Assembly: GCA_036784855.1 (NCBI GenBank)
Contig: JAZDSV010000004.1
Location: 507,501 to 571,500, forward strand
Length of the DNA: 64,000 nucleotides
Reading direction: 5' to 3'
Source: Aphelidium insulamus
Taxonomy: Eukaryota > Aphelidiomycota > Aphelidea > Aphelidiaceae
Part shown: positions 9,411 through 20,000 of the stretch, in pieces
Layout: each line of letters starts with the position of its first letter
Numbering within the stretch: the first letter of the stretch is position 1
Translations under genes and position numbers: made by a program
Notes under the pieces: generated by a model
What the model saw: the letters and a program-made list of their open reading frames with translations, nothing else
Told to the model about the DNA's origin: nothing
Databases searched by the model: none

Positions 9411-12400
9411 ATGGGAGAACCGACAAGCGCCCAGGTTGCTGCGCCGCCTCCTCCCGCTAGCCCCCTGTCGCCTCTACCCCGCCCAGACGAACAGCACGAA
9501 TGGGATGTGGACTGGTGGAATGAGAGGCTGAAGAGTGTTATCGCCGCCGGACCCGCCGACGCCGTGCGCAGAAGCTACGAGCAGCTACTCCAAAAGTTTC
9601 CCAGCAGTGTACGTTGAGCCCGCGTCTGCCATTCTGTCCTCTGTACTGGCACCATCACACACACAGCACACACACACTGACTGACGTGCACCTGGTAGGC
9701 CCACCACTGGATCCAATACATCGAGTACGAGATTGCGCAGAAGCAGTACGCCAACGTGCAGGCGCTGTTCACGCGTTGTCTGCGCTCCATAATGAGCGTG
9801 GACCTGTGGAAGCTCTACTTGACCTACATTAAAAAAGTCAATTCAATTAGTGCCGGTGTTTCTCCCGATGTTGCTCGTCCCGTGCTTATCCAGGCGTACG
9901 AGTTTGTCCTGTCCCATGTCGGTCTGGATCTCTACTCGACTCCCATCTGGAAGGACTTTTTGGAGTTTATAAAGTCGTGGGAGGTTAGTCTGGTTCCATA
10001 TATATAATATGTGAGATGCTATCAAGTTTTCTCATCTTCACTACATTCTATCCTAAATTAAAATATATCTCTGTACTTAGGTGAGAAATCCATTTGAAGA
10101 GGCGGTGCGCATGGATGCATTGCGGAAAACTTTTCATCGAGCCATTTGCATACCCATGGACCAGGTGGAACACATATGGAAGGACTATGATCTCTTTGAG
10201 AATACACTGAACAAGTTGACTGTGCGTTGACTCCGCTGACTATTATATTTGTAATTTATATGCTCATCCATACTAAAGTAAGCGCGCAGGCCAAGAAACT
10301 TCTCAGTGACAAGAGTCCCGGGTACATGACAGCTAGAGCGTCTGTCAGAGAGCTGAAAGCCCTGCACGAACCCATTGCCCGATTCGTCATGGCCGTGCCA
10401 CCAACCTGGTCCGAGTCCGACAGAAAACAGGCAGCGTGCTGGCTCCGTCTCATAGGAAAGCCCATTGTCATTACATGCTCTTCTTGTCCTCATCTATATT
10501 GTATGTGTGTGTGTGTGTGTTTTGTACATAGTTCATTATAGTCCCCATGAGTATAACATGTGTACCAATACGCGGTGAATGCAGAGTGGGAAAAGAAGAA
10601 CCCTTTGCACTATGACGACAAGCCGTCGGTGTTGGCTCGCGTGATGTACAGCTACCGTCAAGCGCTGATCAATTTGCGTTTCTACCCGCAGCTTTGGTAT
10701 AGAGTTACAAATTATCCTGTATCGCTGTTCACCAACTGTTTGTAGGCGAGATGCCGTGGCCTACATGCTTGAGCAGGAGCAGACCGACGATGCCATGGCT
10801 CTGCTGCGCGAAGGTCTGTCCTGCTGTCCCACCAGTCTCCTACTCCACTTTTACGCCGCCGAGCTGGCCGAGGAGAAGAAGGACCTGCCGCTGGCCAAGC
10901 AGTACTTTGAGACACTGATCAGTACACTGCAGTCCCAGATTGAAGTTTTGCAGCCGCGTGTCGATGAGTTGGCGGCTGTTGTGGAGAAGGCCGAGGCGGA
11001 CAAACAGTCCAAGCTGGAGCGGGCGGGTGCTGCGTCGGTAGTTAGTGGCACCGGCACGACGGAAGGAGCAGCTACAGCTGGCGATGACGACAGTGGTGCG
11101 TTGCCAGGAGTGGCGGAACACAGCGCCAAGAAGACTAAATTGGAAGCGTTAAAATCGCGCGCAAACTCGGCCTGGATCCAGTACTTGAAGTTTAGTCGTC
11201 GCACCGAGGGTATCAAGGGCGCCCGGGGCATATTTTCACGTGCGCGCAAGACCGCCTACTGCAGCTCCGAGATCTTTATCGTCAGCGGTACGACTTATTT
11301 ATTAAGCTTTTTCATAATAACATTCAGCGCTGGTGGAATTCTATTGCAACAAGGACCAGCAGGTGACGACCAAGATCTTTGAAGTTGGAATGAAGCAGTT
11401 TGGCGACAATATCGACTATGTGCTCACATACCTGGACTATCTGATCAGTGTGCACGATGACAGCAGTACGTCGGTGTCCTGGTTGATGTTGCACTCTTAG
11501 CGGTAACGTTTATAGACTCACGGGCACTATTTGAACGAAGTGTATCAATATTCACAGGCGAGAAGGCGCGCAGCTTGTGGGAAAAGTTTCTCGACTTTGA
11601 AAACAATTACGGCGACCTGGTCACCGTGAAGCAAGTGGAACAGCGCATGGCCGAGGCATTCAACGAGCCCAAAGACTCGAGTGTCTCCCTGGCCAAGCGA
11701 TACTGCTATCGCGGACTGCGGACCATTCTGCGTGAAGAGCTGGGAATCGTGCAGGAGGCTGATGGCGCTCTGGCTCGGCCACTGATGGCGGCTAATGGAA
11801 TGGTTACCACTGATTCAAGTACGAAGCCACCGGGGACGAATGCCGTCGCAGATGAGGAGGACGATGGCGGCAAGGTGGTGCTGGCTGCTACAAAGGAAGA
11901 GGAGATGATAATAGCGTCAAAGCCGCGTGCACTGTCCACCGTGACCACGCACGACTTCTCCAAGCCGGATCTGCAGATGTTTGGTCTGTTTAAGGCGCCG
12001 GAAGCACCCGCCGAACAAAAGAAGCGCGTCCAGCGACCCATACCGCAACCAAGCGCCGCCGAGATTGCCGCAAAGCAGAAGCCACCGCCCGCACAAGTAC
12101 CAGTGGTGGCAGTGGCACCACAGCAGCCCATACCTGCTGGCCAGCCATCTCTGTCGCTACCACCACAACCCATGCACCAAATGATGCCAATGCCACCCGT
12201 GCAACCGCCTGTGGTACCCGTGCCTCCCGCGGTCGCCGTATTCCTACGCAACTTGCCGCTAGTCAACGCATTCTCCGGCCCGTTCATCCCCGCGGAAATG
12301 GTGTTCAACCTGCTCGGCACCCAGCCGCTGACACCGCCGTCCGGATCATCACAGCAGCAGTCACCGGCACAGTACATGCAGCCGCAACAATCACACGGCC

Positions 12401-12621
12401 CCGGCTCACAACGGCAACAACAGCCGCCACCGGGCAGTGGCCACTACGGACACCCACCACCACCACAACCACCGTCAATGACATCCGGCGGACACTATCG
12501 CGGCGGCGGCAGCGACGACATGGAGTATGACCGATATCGCCAAGGACTGCCGCCGCCACACCCCGACGAACGCCGCTATGGACCGCCGCCCTCGTCACGA
12601 CAGAAGCGCTACCGTGACTGA
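9411..12621 (+). CDS. CSTF3: Cleavage stimulation factor subunit 3 / Rna14
   Basis: Eight exons: 9411-9608, 9699-9983, 10081-10221, 10290 to about 10455, 10585-10696, 10746-11287, 11328-11465 and 11516-12621, about 895 residues. HAT repeats run through the first 600 residues: 'AHHWIQYIEYE', 'LWKLYLTYIKKV', 'EWEKKNPLHY', 'NSRALFERSV', 'LWEKFLDFENNYGDL'. The C-terminal part is Pro/Gln-rich with 'VAVFLRNLPLVNAFSGPF', matching the CSTF3 'FLRNLP' segment. Role: scaffold of the CstF complex that binds the GU-rich downstream element during mRNA 3'-end cleavage. The fourth intron has no good GT donor. Alignment to known CSTF3 favours a break after ATAG at 10455 (donor GAAAGC); a weak GT donor at 10447 would delete three residues. 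Confidence 0.93.
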
Positions 12622-12721
12622 CAAGCAAAAGCATATGCATATCGACATCAAAAAGAGAGAGACTTTCATTACTTGATGTCTGTGTCCATGTACTGTACAA
12701 TAATATGTGTGTGTGTGTGTA

Positions 12722-13653
12722 CTACTCGTGGAACTCTTGCTTGAACTGTTCCACAAATTGCACCATGAAATCGTGGCGCTGCTGTGCCATTTCCCGCCCG
12801 CTCGCAGTCTTCATGCGGTCCTTGAGCAGGAACAGCTTCTCTGTAAGTTGTAATATATATATGCTATGCTTATATGTATGTATGTATGTATGTGAGTACT
12901 TGCCGTAGAAGTGATTAAGCGTGACACTCTCGTTCTTGACCAGCTGTGCATCGTACGCGGCCTTGGTCATGTCCACCAGGGGCGGAATGTCCGGGTTGTA
13001 GAATGGACGGTGCCGTACCGCGCCAAACGTGAAGCACCGCGCAATGCCGATGGCACCGATAGCGTCCAGCCTGTGAGAGTAAGTTGGCACCACACGCACC
13101 TCCACCACCACAACAGTGTTTGAATGTATTTACCTGTCGGCGTCTTGGACACAGTGGAGAACCCGTATCACCGCGTCCGTGGGTACATACTGACTGTCAC
13201 TCGTGTCACCAGAACCTTGGCAGGCAGCAAGCTCTTTGCGGTAAGAAATGTTGTCAATGATCCACGTTATGGCCGCCACGTCCTCCTCCGGCATGTGCAG
13301 TTTGTCGCGCAGAAACGGTGCCACAATTTCGCGCATTGCATTGGCGCTATGCATGGCGGGCAGTGAGAGCGGGCAATGTATGTATGCACACACACACACA
13401 CACAGACACACACCACACAGACACACCTGTGCGTGTACTTGAAGTCGCCAATGTCATGCAGCAGGGCGCACAGGCGCACCATTTCCAGATCGACATTGCC
13501 CTCACGCTCTGCGATGGCCAGCGCCTTTCTGCACACGCGCTCCACGTGCACAAAGTCGTGCGACGGATCGTATGCATTGCGCTCAAAGTAGGCGCGGACA
13601 AAGTCGGCGGTAAGTTGCGCGCGGTTGTCCTGGCTCTCTGCCGCCACAGTCAT
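12722..13653 (-). CDS. HD-domain phosphohydrolase
   Basis: Four exons: 13653-13427, 13346-13134, 13070-12904 and 12840-12722, 241 residues. HD-superfamily metal ligands are visible: the first His in 'HDFVHVERVCRKA', the HD pair in 'LCALLHDIGDFKY', and the late Asp in 'VQDADRLDAIGAIGIAR'. The C-terminus 'FYEKL' and 'DRMKTASGREMA' matches the widespread YedJ / YGL101W-like family of predicted phosphohydrolases. The third intron (12841-12903) has a GC donor, GCAAGT: splicing there reproduces the family's 'NHFYEKL', while the unspliced frame inserts a His/Tyr-rich stretch. It lies convergent with CSTF3, with a 100-bp gap carrying a short TG run. Confidence 0.85.
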
Positions 13654-13678
13654 AGTATTAATGCAGGTGTGTGTTCTA

Positions 13679-13721
13679 TGTATATAAATATATATATAAA
13701 TATGTATATATATATATATAT
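13679..13721. repeat. TA-rich tract (alternating TATA)
   Basis: An AT dinucleotide-rich stretch in the 118-bp gap between the HD-domain gene start and the end of the next minus-strand gene. It probably lies in the HD gene's promoter or 5' untranslated region. Confidence 0.7.
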
Positions 13722-13771
13722 TCTTTAGGTGGAAGTGGTTTATTCCTCTTTGCGTGTGAGGCGCTTTCCCC

Positions 13772-14680
13772 TCAAGCAATTTCTGCGTCACCAGAAGCGG
13801 CGGCGGCTTCCTTGGTTCTTGTCTCAACATCGACCCATTCTTTGTACGTCCACTCTAGCGTCGTGTCGGGCTCAAATGGCCGCACCCGTTTGATGAGTTC
13901 AAACATATGCGGCCTGTACTTGTCCACTGCCGCGTCTGCAAGTTTCTCGCCGCACAGAAACTCTAGCAAGTATCGGGCGTGATCAACGCAATTATTGCGA
14001 GCCATGTTGTACGGCGCCGGAAAATCTTTCATGCGTTTCAGCAACTCTTCATGTGTCCGTCGAGTCATGCACACGCTTTCCGCTTTCAGTTCCGCGAATT
14101 TGGGTGCCTGGTGCAGATCTGCATTCTTTGGACGCGAGTTCACCTCGGAGCGCATGTAGTAACTGCGCCAAAAGTATTTGCCCTTCTTTCCGACATCGTA
14201 GCCCCGTGCCCCGCTGTATTTCGTCTGGTACATGGTTTGCACTTCTTCTTTGGTACCTGTGAACATATTCTCGTCGGCGACTTGCACGGAAAGGTGATAG
14301 AGTCCCTGGGACCACGGGCGGAACCGGTGCGAGACTAGTCGCACCTGGCGCCACACTACGCCGCGGCGGCCATTCGTCATCACCGGATAGTACGGGTCAC
14401 ACGTTTCCACCAAAGTGGCGCCCGAAGCGCTCAACTCGTCGGCAGATTTGTACCACATAGGATCCGATGCACCATCAGGCTGCCCAATTTCAAGATCACT
14501 GCCGCCAGTCGCGCCAATTTGCTCATGTGCAGCTTCTGTTGTCTGCGCGTTGACCTGCAGAGAGGCACTCGACATGCGTCGTCCGCGAAGAACCATGCCT
14601 CTCGGCCTGTTGGCATCGCAGACACCGGCAATGAGTGCGCACGCGACCACGATGGAGATTTTCATCTTCATCTGTTTCAC
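13772..14680 (-). CDS. Secreted protein with His / Asn-Asn-Cys motif, paralogue 1 of 2
   Basis: A single exon encoding 302 residues, with a signal peptide after MKQMKMKISIVVACALIAGVCDA. The conserved region shared with the gene at 15381-16223 includes 'WRQVR', 'YHLSVQV', 'SGARGYDVG', a Tyr-rich 'RSYYMRSEV', 'ESVCM', 'MKDFPAPY', 'ARNNCVDHARYLLEFLCG' and 'WTYKEWV'. The order of an invariant His in 'YH-x-x-x-QV', then Asn-Asn-Cys with a hydrophobic helix, is what circularly permuted papain-fold enzymes show (NlpC/P60-LRAT and PPPDE groups: His on a strand before a Cys at a helix start). I infer a secreted cysteine hydrolase or transferase; this is not proven. Intronless, unlike the housekeeping genes. 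Confidence 0.6.
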   Translation of the reverse strand: MKQMKMKISIVVACALIAGVCDANRPRGMVLRGRRMSSASLQVNAQTTEAAHEQIGATGGSDLEIGQPDGASDPMWYKSADELSASGATLVETCDPYYPVMTNGRRGVVWRQVRLVSHRFRPWSQGLYHLSVQVADENMFTGTKEEVQTMYQTKYSGARGYDVGKKGKYFWRSYYMRSEVNSRPKNADLHQAPKFAELKAESVCMTRRTHEELLKRMKDFPAPYNMARNNCVDHARYLLEFLCGEKLADAAVDKYRPHMFELIKRVRPFEPDTTLEWTYKEWVDVETRTKEAAAASGDAEIA

Positions 14681-15380
14681 CGTAGCCGACGACGTCGTTC
14701 ATGCTATTCAAGAGTTTTTCCTCTCTCGCGTTGTAAGTACAACGTGCTGATTATAGGATGTGCCAGTTGACACCCGCAGATGTTTCTAATAAGCATACAA
14801 CCGACTACACATCGCGAAACAATGATACGCAAGAATGACTTTGTCATCGCCCTAGAGACAAAAATTAACGTTATCTTGCAAAAGCTACTTGACGGTCTGC
14901 ATATTCTGGAAAGTTTCGTTCCGTTTGTAATTCCTGCTAGGTTGCATAGCGTGGCTGGGTGTGATCCTGACAAGACAGCGCAAAAATGATTTTCGACCAA
15001 AAGACACGGAACTATCAGTGCTAGCCACCAGCGCCACACCGGTATGTTCTCCGTACTGTACTCAAATGGCTTATTGCGCCGAAGCCTTGCACGCAATGCT
15101 GTGAATTTCTGGTAAAAATGCACCAAAAGATTGCAGCATCGTTGGACGGCAAGAACTTGGAAGTGGTGCTGGTGGAGGTGGGCGTGCAGTTTCACGGGTA
15201 AGCAGCTGCTTATTGCATTATGACAGTGAAGTCGAATCTGCCAGGATATTGTTGGAGCATGGATGATCTTGGACGAGCGTCAATACATGTAGCCGTCATC
15301 ATATCACATGCAGGTCTACATATCACATGAATGTAGTCTGCTCTATTCGGCTGAATGACCCACTTGACCCAGTTTTCCTC

Positions 15381-16223
15381 CTATGTTGCAGCCCTTTCCG
15401 CCTTCTCCAGTTTGGCGGCATATTCGCTTCTCAGAAGATACTGCTTGTACACCCAATTGTGCGCGGAACTCACCTGTAGAGGAAAGTAGCGTCGGAAGAA
15501 ACGCAAAATTGAATGCCGATACTTTGCCATCACTTGACGTGCCCGCTCAGCGCCGCACAAAAATTCCAACATGTGCTCGGCATTGTCCTGGCAGTTGTTT
15601 CTCACTTCGCCGTAGGGCCCGGGAAACCCTTTCATACGTCCCGCGATTTCATCCATGCTCCTGTCCGACATGCAGACTGCGGGAGTATCCATGCGAATAG
15701 TCTTTATCGGGTGGTAGTGCCAGACGGGGTGCTTGGGACTTGAGTCCAGTTCGCTGAGCAGATAGTAGCTGCGGACTATTCCACACATTCTGGATTGCAC
15801 GCCGATCTCGAATCCACGTGCACCACTGCGCTGCTCTTCCGCGTTGTACAGGTCCACCTCACCCACTTGGATGCCGGTGTGGTAAAACGTCGGGGTTAAG
15901 ATTCTAAACCAGTAGGCGACCACGCGCACTTGGCGCCAGATACGTCCCGCATCATGCGGGTCCTGCAAGACGGGGTAATCCGGGTCCGCGCTCAGAGATT
16001 TCGCGCCTTGCAACCGCGGATCCTGTGCCGAGTCGACCCAGTGGACGTCCAGGGGAATTGCCTCCACTTCTTGCGCATCGTAAAAGTCTTCGTCAACGCT
16101 CATTGACGGGGCTGCCGCGCTTCTCGACTCGCCCACAGTATTTGCGCTCACATGGCCAACGATTATAAGACAGGTTGCCAGCAACAACGCGCCATTCTTG
16201 GCGGACCACTCGATCAACAGCAT
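15381..16223 (-). CDS. Secreted protein with His / Asn-Asn-Cys motif, paralogue 2 of 2
   Basis: A single exon of about 280 residues from the ATG at 16221-16223, which begins the hydrophobic leader (ending IIVGHVSA). An in-frame ATG at 16253 adds ten residues. It shares with 13772-14680 the blocks 'WRQVRVV', 'YHTGIQV', 'SGARGFEIG', 'VRSYYLLSEL', 'CMSDRS', 'MKGFPGPY' and 'VRNNCQDNAEHMLEFLCG'. Both the His and the Cys of the putative catalytic pair are kept, while surrounding sequence has diverged, consistent with a selected enzymatic core after tandem duplication. The 1-kb spacer between the copies (14681-15380) holds only an unsupported open frame. Confidence 0.6.
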   Translation of the reverse strand: MLLIEWSAKNGALLLATCLIIVGHVSANTVGESRSAAAPSMSVDEDFYDAQEVEAIPLDVHWVDSAQDPRLQGAKSLSADPDYPVLQDPHDAGRIWRQVRVVAYWFRILTPTFYHTGIQVGEVDLYNAEEQRSGARGFEIGVQSRMCGIVRSYYLLSELDSSPKHPVWHYHPIKTIRMDTPAVCMSDRSMDEIAGRMKGFPGPYGEVRNNCQDNAEHMLEFLCGAERARQVMAKYRHSILRFFRRYFPLQVSSAHNWVYKQYLLRSEYAAKLEKAERAAT

Positions 16224-16259
16224 TGCGTTTGCTTCTGGTGGTTCGGCTTGCAAAGTGCC

Positions 16260-16801
16260 GCTTTTATCTATTGTTTATTGGCAGCCAATCAACGCCGACC
16301 TTGACCGTCATGAAAATGGAATGGCGGTACAGTGAAATGTCGAGGTTAATATTCTGAAGAATCGCGTTTGCTAGAAGCGTATGTAACGCTGCTATGTAAA
16401 GCTGCTATGTAATCTATGAACGGCGTCCAATTGTGGGCGCAGTTCGTGTATAAAAGTATATTTGGATACGCTTTGTTGAGGCAACTTCATAATATTAATA
16501 ATATAATATTCTTCTAATTTATACAGCTTTTTTTGCTTTTTTTAACATTAAGGGGGTTTATTATAGATGATGAAGTTATTGCCCACAACGCTCAAGCAAG
16601 CTGCAAGCGTTGCTTATAATTTATACATACATATTTAAATTATACATATATATAATACATTAAATTTATACAGTTAATATTAATATGGTTAATATTCTCT
16701 CAGCCCATCGCTGTGCGTTTCATTGTGCAACAGCGATTGTGGGCTACATCAAGAGCCGCAGTGCAGTATTGACTTTCCATTGAACGAAGTATCTAACAAT
16801 C
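16260..16801. other. AT-rich intergenic region
   Basis: No gene seen. Composition falls sharply compared with the flanks. TAATATTAATATGG-type words and TATATA tracts are concentrated at 16490-16700, between the divergently oriented secreted-protein gene (minus) and the small peptide gene (plus). It probably contains promoters for both. Confidence 0.6.
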
Positions 16802-16945
16802 ATGCAGCTGAACGTTCTACTTCTGCTGTTGGTGCTATGCCTGCTTGCGACAAATAGTGTGCATGCCCGCAGGAAACAGTTTCCTGACACAAAACGCATG
16901 CACCCGGGCTGGTACGGCAAGCACGGACCCCGCAAACGCAAATAA
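16802..16945 (+). CDS. Tiny secreted basic peptide precursor (47 residues)
   Basis: ATG at 16802, TAA at 16943-16945. The first 22 residues, MQLNVLLLLLVLCLLATNSV plus His-Ala, form a near-ideal signal peptide with an A-R cleavage context. The remaining 25 residues are strongly basic, with Arg-Arg-Lys at the start, Lys-Arg in the middle, one Trp, and Lys-Arg-Lys at the end (MHPGWYGKHGPRKRK). Such a layout fits a secreted antimicrobial, signalling or processed peptide (dibasic sites are present), but no family is recognised. An AATAAA at 17013 lies 68 nt after the stop. The ORF is short, but the signal peptide and polyadenylation context make it credible. Confidence 0.55.
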   Translation: MQLNVLLLLLVLCLLATNSVHARRKQFPDTKRMHPGWYGKHGPRKRK

Positions 16946-17012
16946 TAACACAAGGCTATAAAAAAGAGGCAAATTCTACTACTCGGGCAGTAAATATTCA
17001 GTTCAGTCCAAA

Positions 17013-17018
17013 AATAAA
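17013..17018 (+). terminator. Candidate polyadenylation signal AATAAA
   Basis: AATAAA 68 nt past the stop of the small secreted peptide gene and 75 nt before the XRN1 stop codon on the other strand. Its position fits a convergent 3' end. Confidence 0.45.
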
Positions 17019-17092
17019 ACAGAATTGTAGTTGCGATTCAAATTGTATCTCTTGCGGTAGTGGGTACAAATAGATCTTGTTCACGCTGCAAT

Positions 17093-20000
17093 CTACTTCA
17101 TGTTGAGCATCATTTTGATCATGGACTCGACTACTTGAGCTGTTTGCTGCGGTGCGGGAGTTACTGGCATCGGCTGTGTAATTGCTGCAGCGGTCGGTGT
17201 GGCTACAGGATCGGTGACACCATCGGACTGCGAATGCTTCTTCTTGCGGTTACGCTTAGGTTTCGTGGACGCAGGTTGATTAGCGCTGTCAGTGACCTTG
17301 CTCATTGTGCCAGGTGCAACTGCTACTCCGCTGTGTTGCGGTCGAGTGGGGATGGACGATGAGGCGGCCGGTACCGTTGGCATACCGACACCGCCGACGG
17401 CTGCTGCAACGGCAAGAGCATTCGCGCGCCATGGTGAATCGTATGATGGTGCCGGAGTTGTCCGTGCCGGTGTGACTGCTACTGCTGCATACTTCTTCTG
17501 GGCAGCAGGTCTAGCGCTTCCCGCTGCTGGGTTCTGGTGCGTGGTTCCCATGCTTGCAGTGCCGTAGGGAGAATCGTGCGACACTGCCGACTTTGGATTT
17601 CGACTTAGGATGCCGCGAATGTTGTGACCGTCCCATGGATTCACGGCAGTCTGCGGCTTGGCAGTGGACGCAGCAGAGCTCGACGGTCGTACGTTGGGAT
17701 GCCGCGTTGGGCCGTCAGCATTAGCATCTTTGCCATTTGACAAGTTGGCAGCAGATGCACGCCGGAATGTGGTGCCACTTCCTCCGGCAGATGATGGGCG
17801 AGCCTTGTAAGGCGGCTGCACATTGCTGATATTCAGCAGGCTTGCGGAGCTATAATTGAAATGAAATTTTAAACCAATGTGCTGTAATGCACCTAGTTAC
17901 TTACCTGATGACTTGACCGCGACCAGCTGAGCACTTGCCGTCCAGATCGACACCGCCAAGGAATTTTTGGTCAAATACCACGTAAACCCAGCGCTGCCGC
18001 TTCAGTTGCGAACTCTGGTTATTGTCGTCCGTGTGCGTGGTGACAGTGGGTGTTTCCAGGCCGACAACGGTGCCAACACTGCCGCTGGGAACCGAGCTGA
18101 CATCCGGCACAAACACCACGCGGTCTCCTAACGCAAACTTTTGCACATGGGACGTCAAGCGGTATGGAGCCTGTGCCGGCAAAATCACTAGCGTGGAATC
18201 AACGCCGTGAACGTCCACGTCGTGTTCCATGGCCGCGCCCTAGGCATATGGTAAGCAAGGTATAGACTTTAAAAACCTACCTTGGATGCAAGTGTGGCGT
18301 CTATGCGCTGCTCCAGGGTGACAATGCTTTCCTTGTCCATCATTTGAAAGTCGAGCGGTACGCGTACAAAGTCCCGGACGCCCTGTTGTCATTACAGCAA
18401 GCAATACTAGGTAACTGACTGTAATAAATTCATACCTTCTCCTTAAGCCATGCCTTCAATGACTGCAAGCGGGCGCTGGAATCGGTGGGAAACACTTCGG
18501 CAGCCGTAAGGTATGGTTTGTTTGTCTTGAAGGAGTTGCTAAACACTTCGGGGAACGCTTCTTTGTAGTCGGCGAAGAGCTGCAGTGCCGCCGCCGAGTA
18601 CTCCCAGCCAATGTCACGGCGCCTAGTCATCCCCGGCACTTTCTGTTCGCGCATATCAAATTTGATTCCCAGCGCGATGTTGACGAAACGCGAGGCTGAG
18701 GCGGACGCTGATTCCCCGGGTGGCAGCACATTCACCGCCGACGACAGCTTGGACAGGGCAAGCTGCGATATGCCCAGTTTGCGGCAGACAATGTGGGCGG
18801 GCAAGTACTTTTGCGACTGCCGCTCCAGCGCCACAACGTCGTGACCAACTGTGGTGAGGTGAGCCCGCTGCCCGCCGCCCGTCAGAACCTTTACATCCAC
18901 GCTGCGTAGATCGTGCCCGTGGCCCGTGACCACGCACTCCTCGCCATAGTGCTCCTGGCCCAGAAACAGACCGCGAGCGCCGATGGGATACTCGGTGTCC
19001 AGCGTTGGCGGCGCCTTCTCCTCATATCGCGGATCCGGCTGCTGAACTGTCTGCACAATCGTCTGCAGCGGGAATGGTTTGGCGTCCTTGACGTCGCCAA
19101 AGTCCTTGCGCAAAGCCCCATTGGCCAGGCGCTTCATGCCGTGCAGCGCGCAAACGTGAAGCATGACGTCCACGCGGCCGAGCAGAGTGGCACAGCGCTT
19201 AGAGTACTGCTGCTCAATGTGGCTGGCGGCACGCTGCCATTGCTCCAGTCGATCGCGGTCATGTGGCGACTTTTGAATGCGCTGATTCTGGTGGCTGGCA
19301 CGCCGAGGCACCACAGGATTGACCATTGGTGGGTCGGCGGAGCGCAGAAACAATGAGTCCGACACACCAACGACCACGCCCTCGGTAAGGAAGGGCCAGC
19401 CAGTGTGCACAACTGTGCCAATAATTTGCGCGGCCAGTGTATCCAGATTAGTGGCAGCACTTATGGTGAACTCGGTCTGTAGCAGCGATATGACGACGCT
19501 AAAGCCGCGAGAATCAGCATTGAACAACTGGACGCCGTGCCGCGACAATTGAGCCGTGTGCGGCAACGCGTGCACGCTGGGAAACCCAGCAAGCGCCTCC
19601 GCACCCAGCTTCACCCCGGGCAGCAGGCCCTTGCGCAGACCCAGCTCCAGGCCGTGCACCGTTGGCAGATCATAGTCCGCGACTTTCACGCGACAGTGGG
19701 GAATGTCGGGAAAAGCGCCTGGCACCGGCGACGGGTAGCAGGGCAGAGTGGTGGGATCCACGGACTCATCCAGCTGCTTGAAAGTGAACTGGCGGGAGGA
19801 GCCGAAACCATTGCGACGCCGCTCCGCCGGGGTCAACTGAACTTCTCGGGAGCGCATAGCGGCCAGCAGTCGCTTCTCGTCAATGAATGGAATCTTGACG
19901 ACAGCTTCCCAGTCGTTCTTCTTGCCGTTCAGATCGCTCTCAAAGTTCTCGGGGTAAAAGTCCACGATAGGCGAGCCGACTTCAAACATCAAACCGCGAA

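Noticed and set aside
10290-10520. Extension of CSTF3 exon 4 to the GTATGT donor at about 10501
   Set aside because: It would insert some 17 residues not found in CSTF3 and create a stop at the junction with exon 5.
11706-12377. 223-codon minus-strand frame under the CSTF3 tail
   Set aside because: Gly/Ala/Cys-rich antisense of Pro/Gln-rich codons; a shadow of CSTF3.
13376-13440. CA-rich stretch that could be read as His/Thr-rich coding sequence
   Set aside because: It lies inside an intron of the HD phosphohydrolase whose borders restore the conserved protein.
14704-15195. 163-codon minus-strand open frame between the two NNC-motif genes
   Set aside because: No signal peptide, no recognised motif, odd composition and no supporting intron or homologue in the window. 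I treat it as chance.
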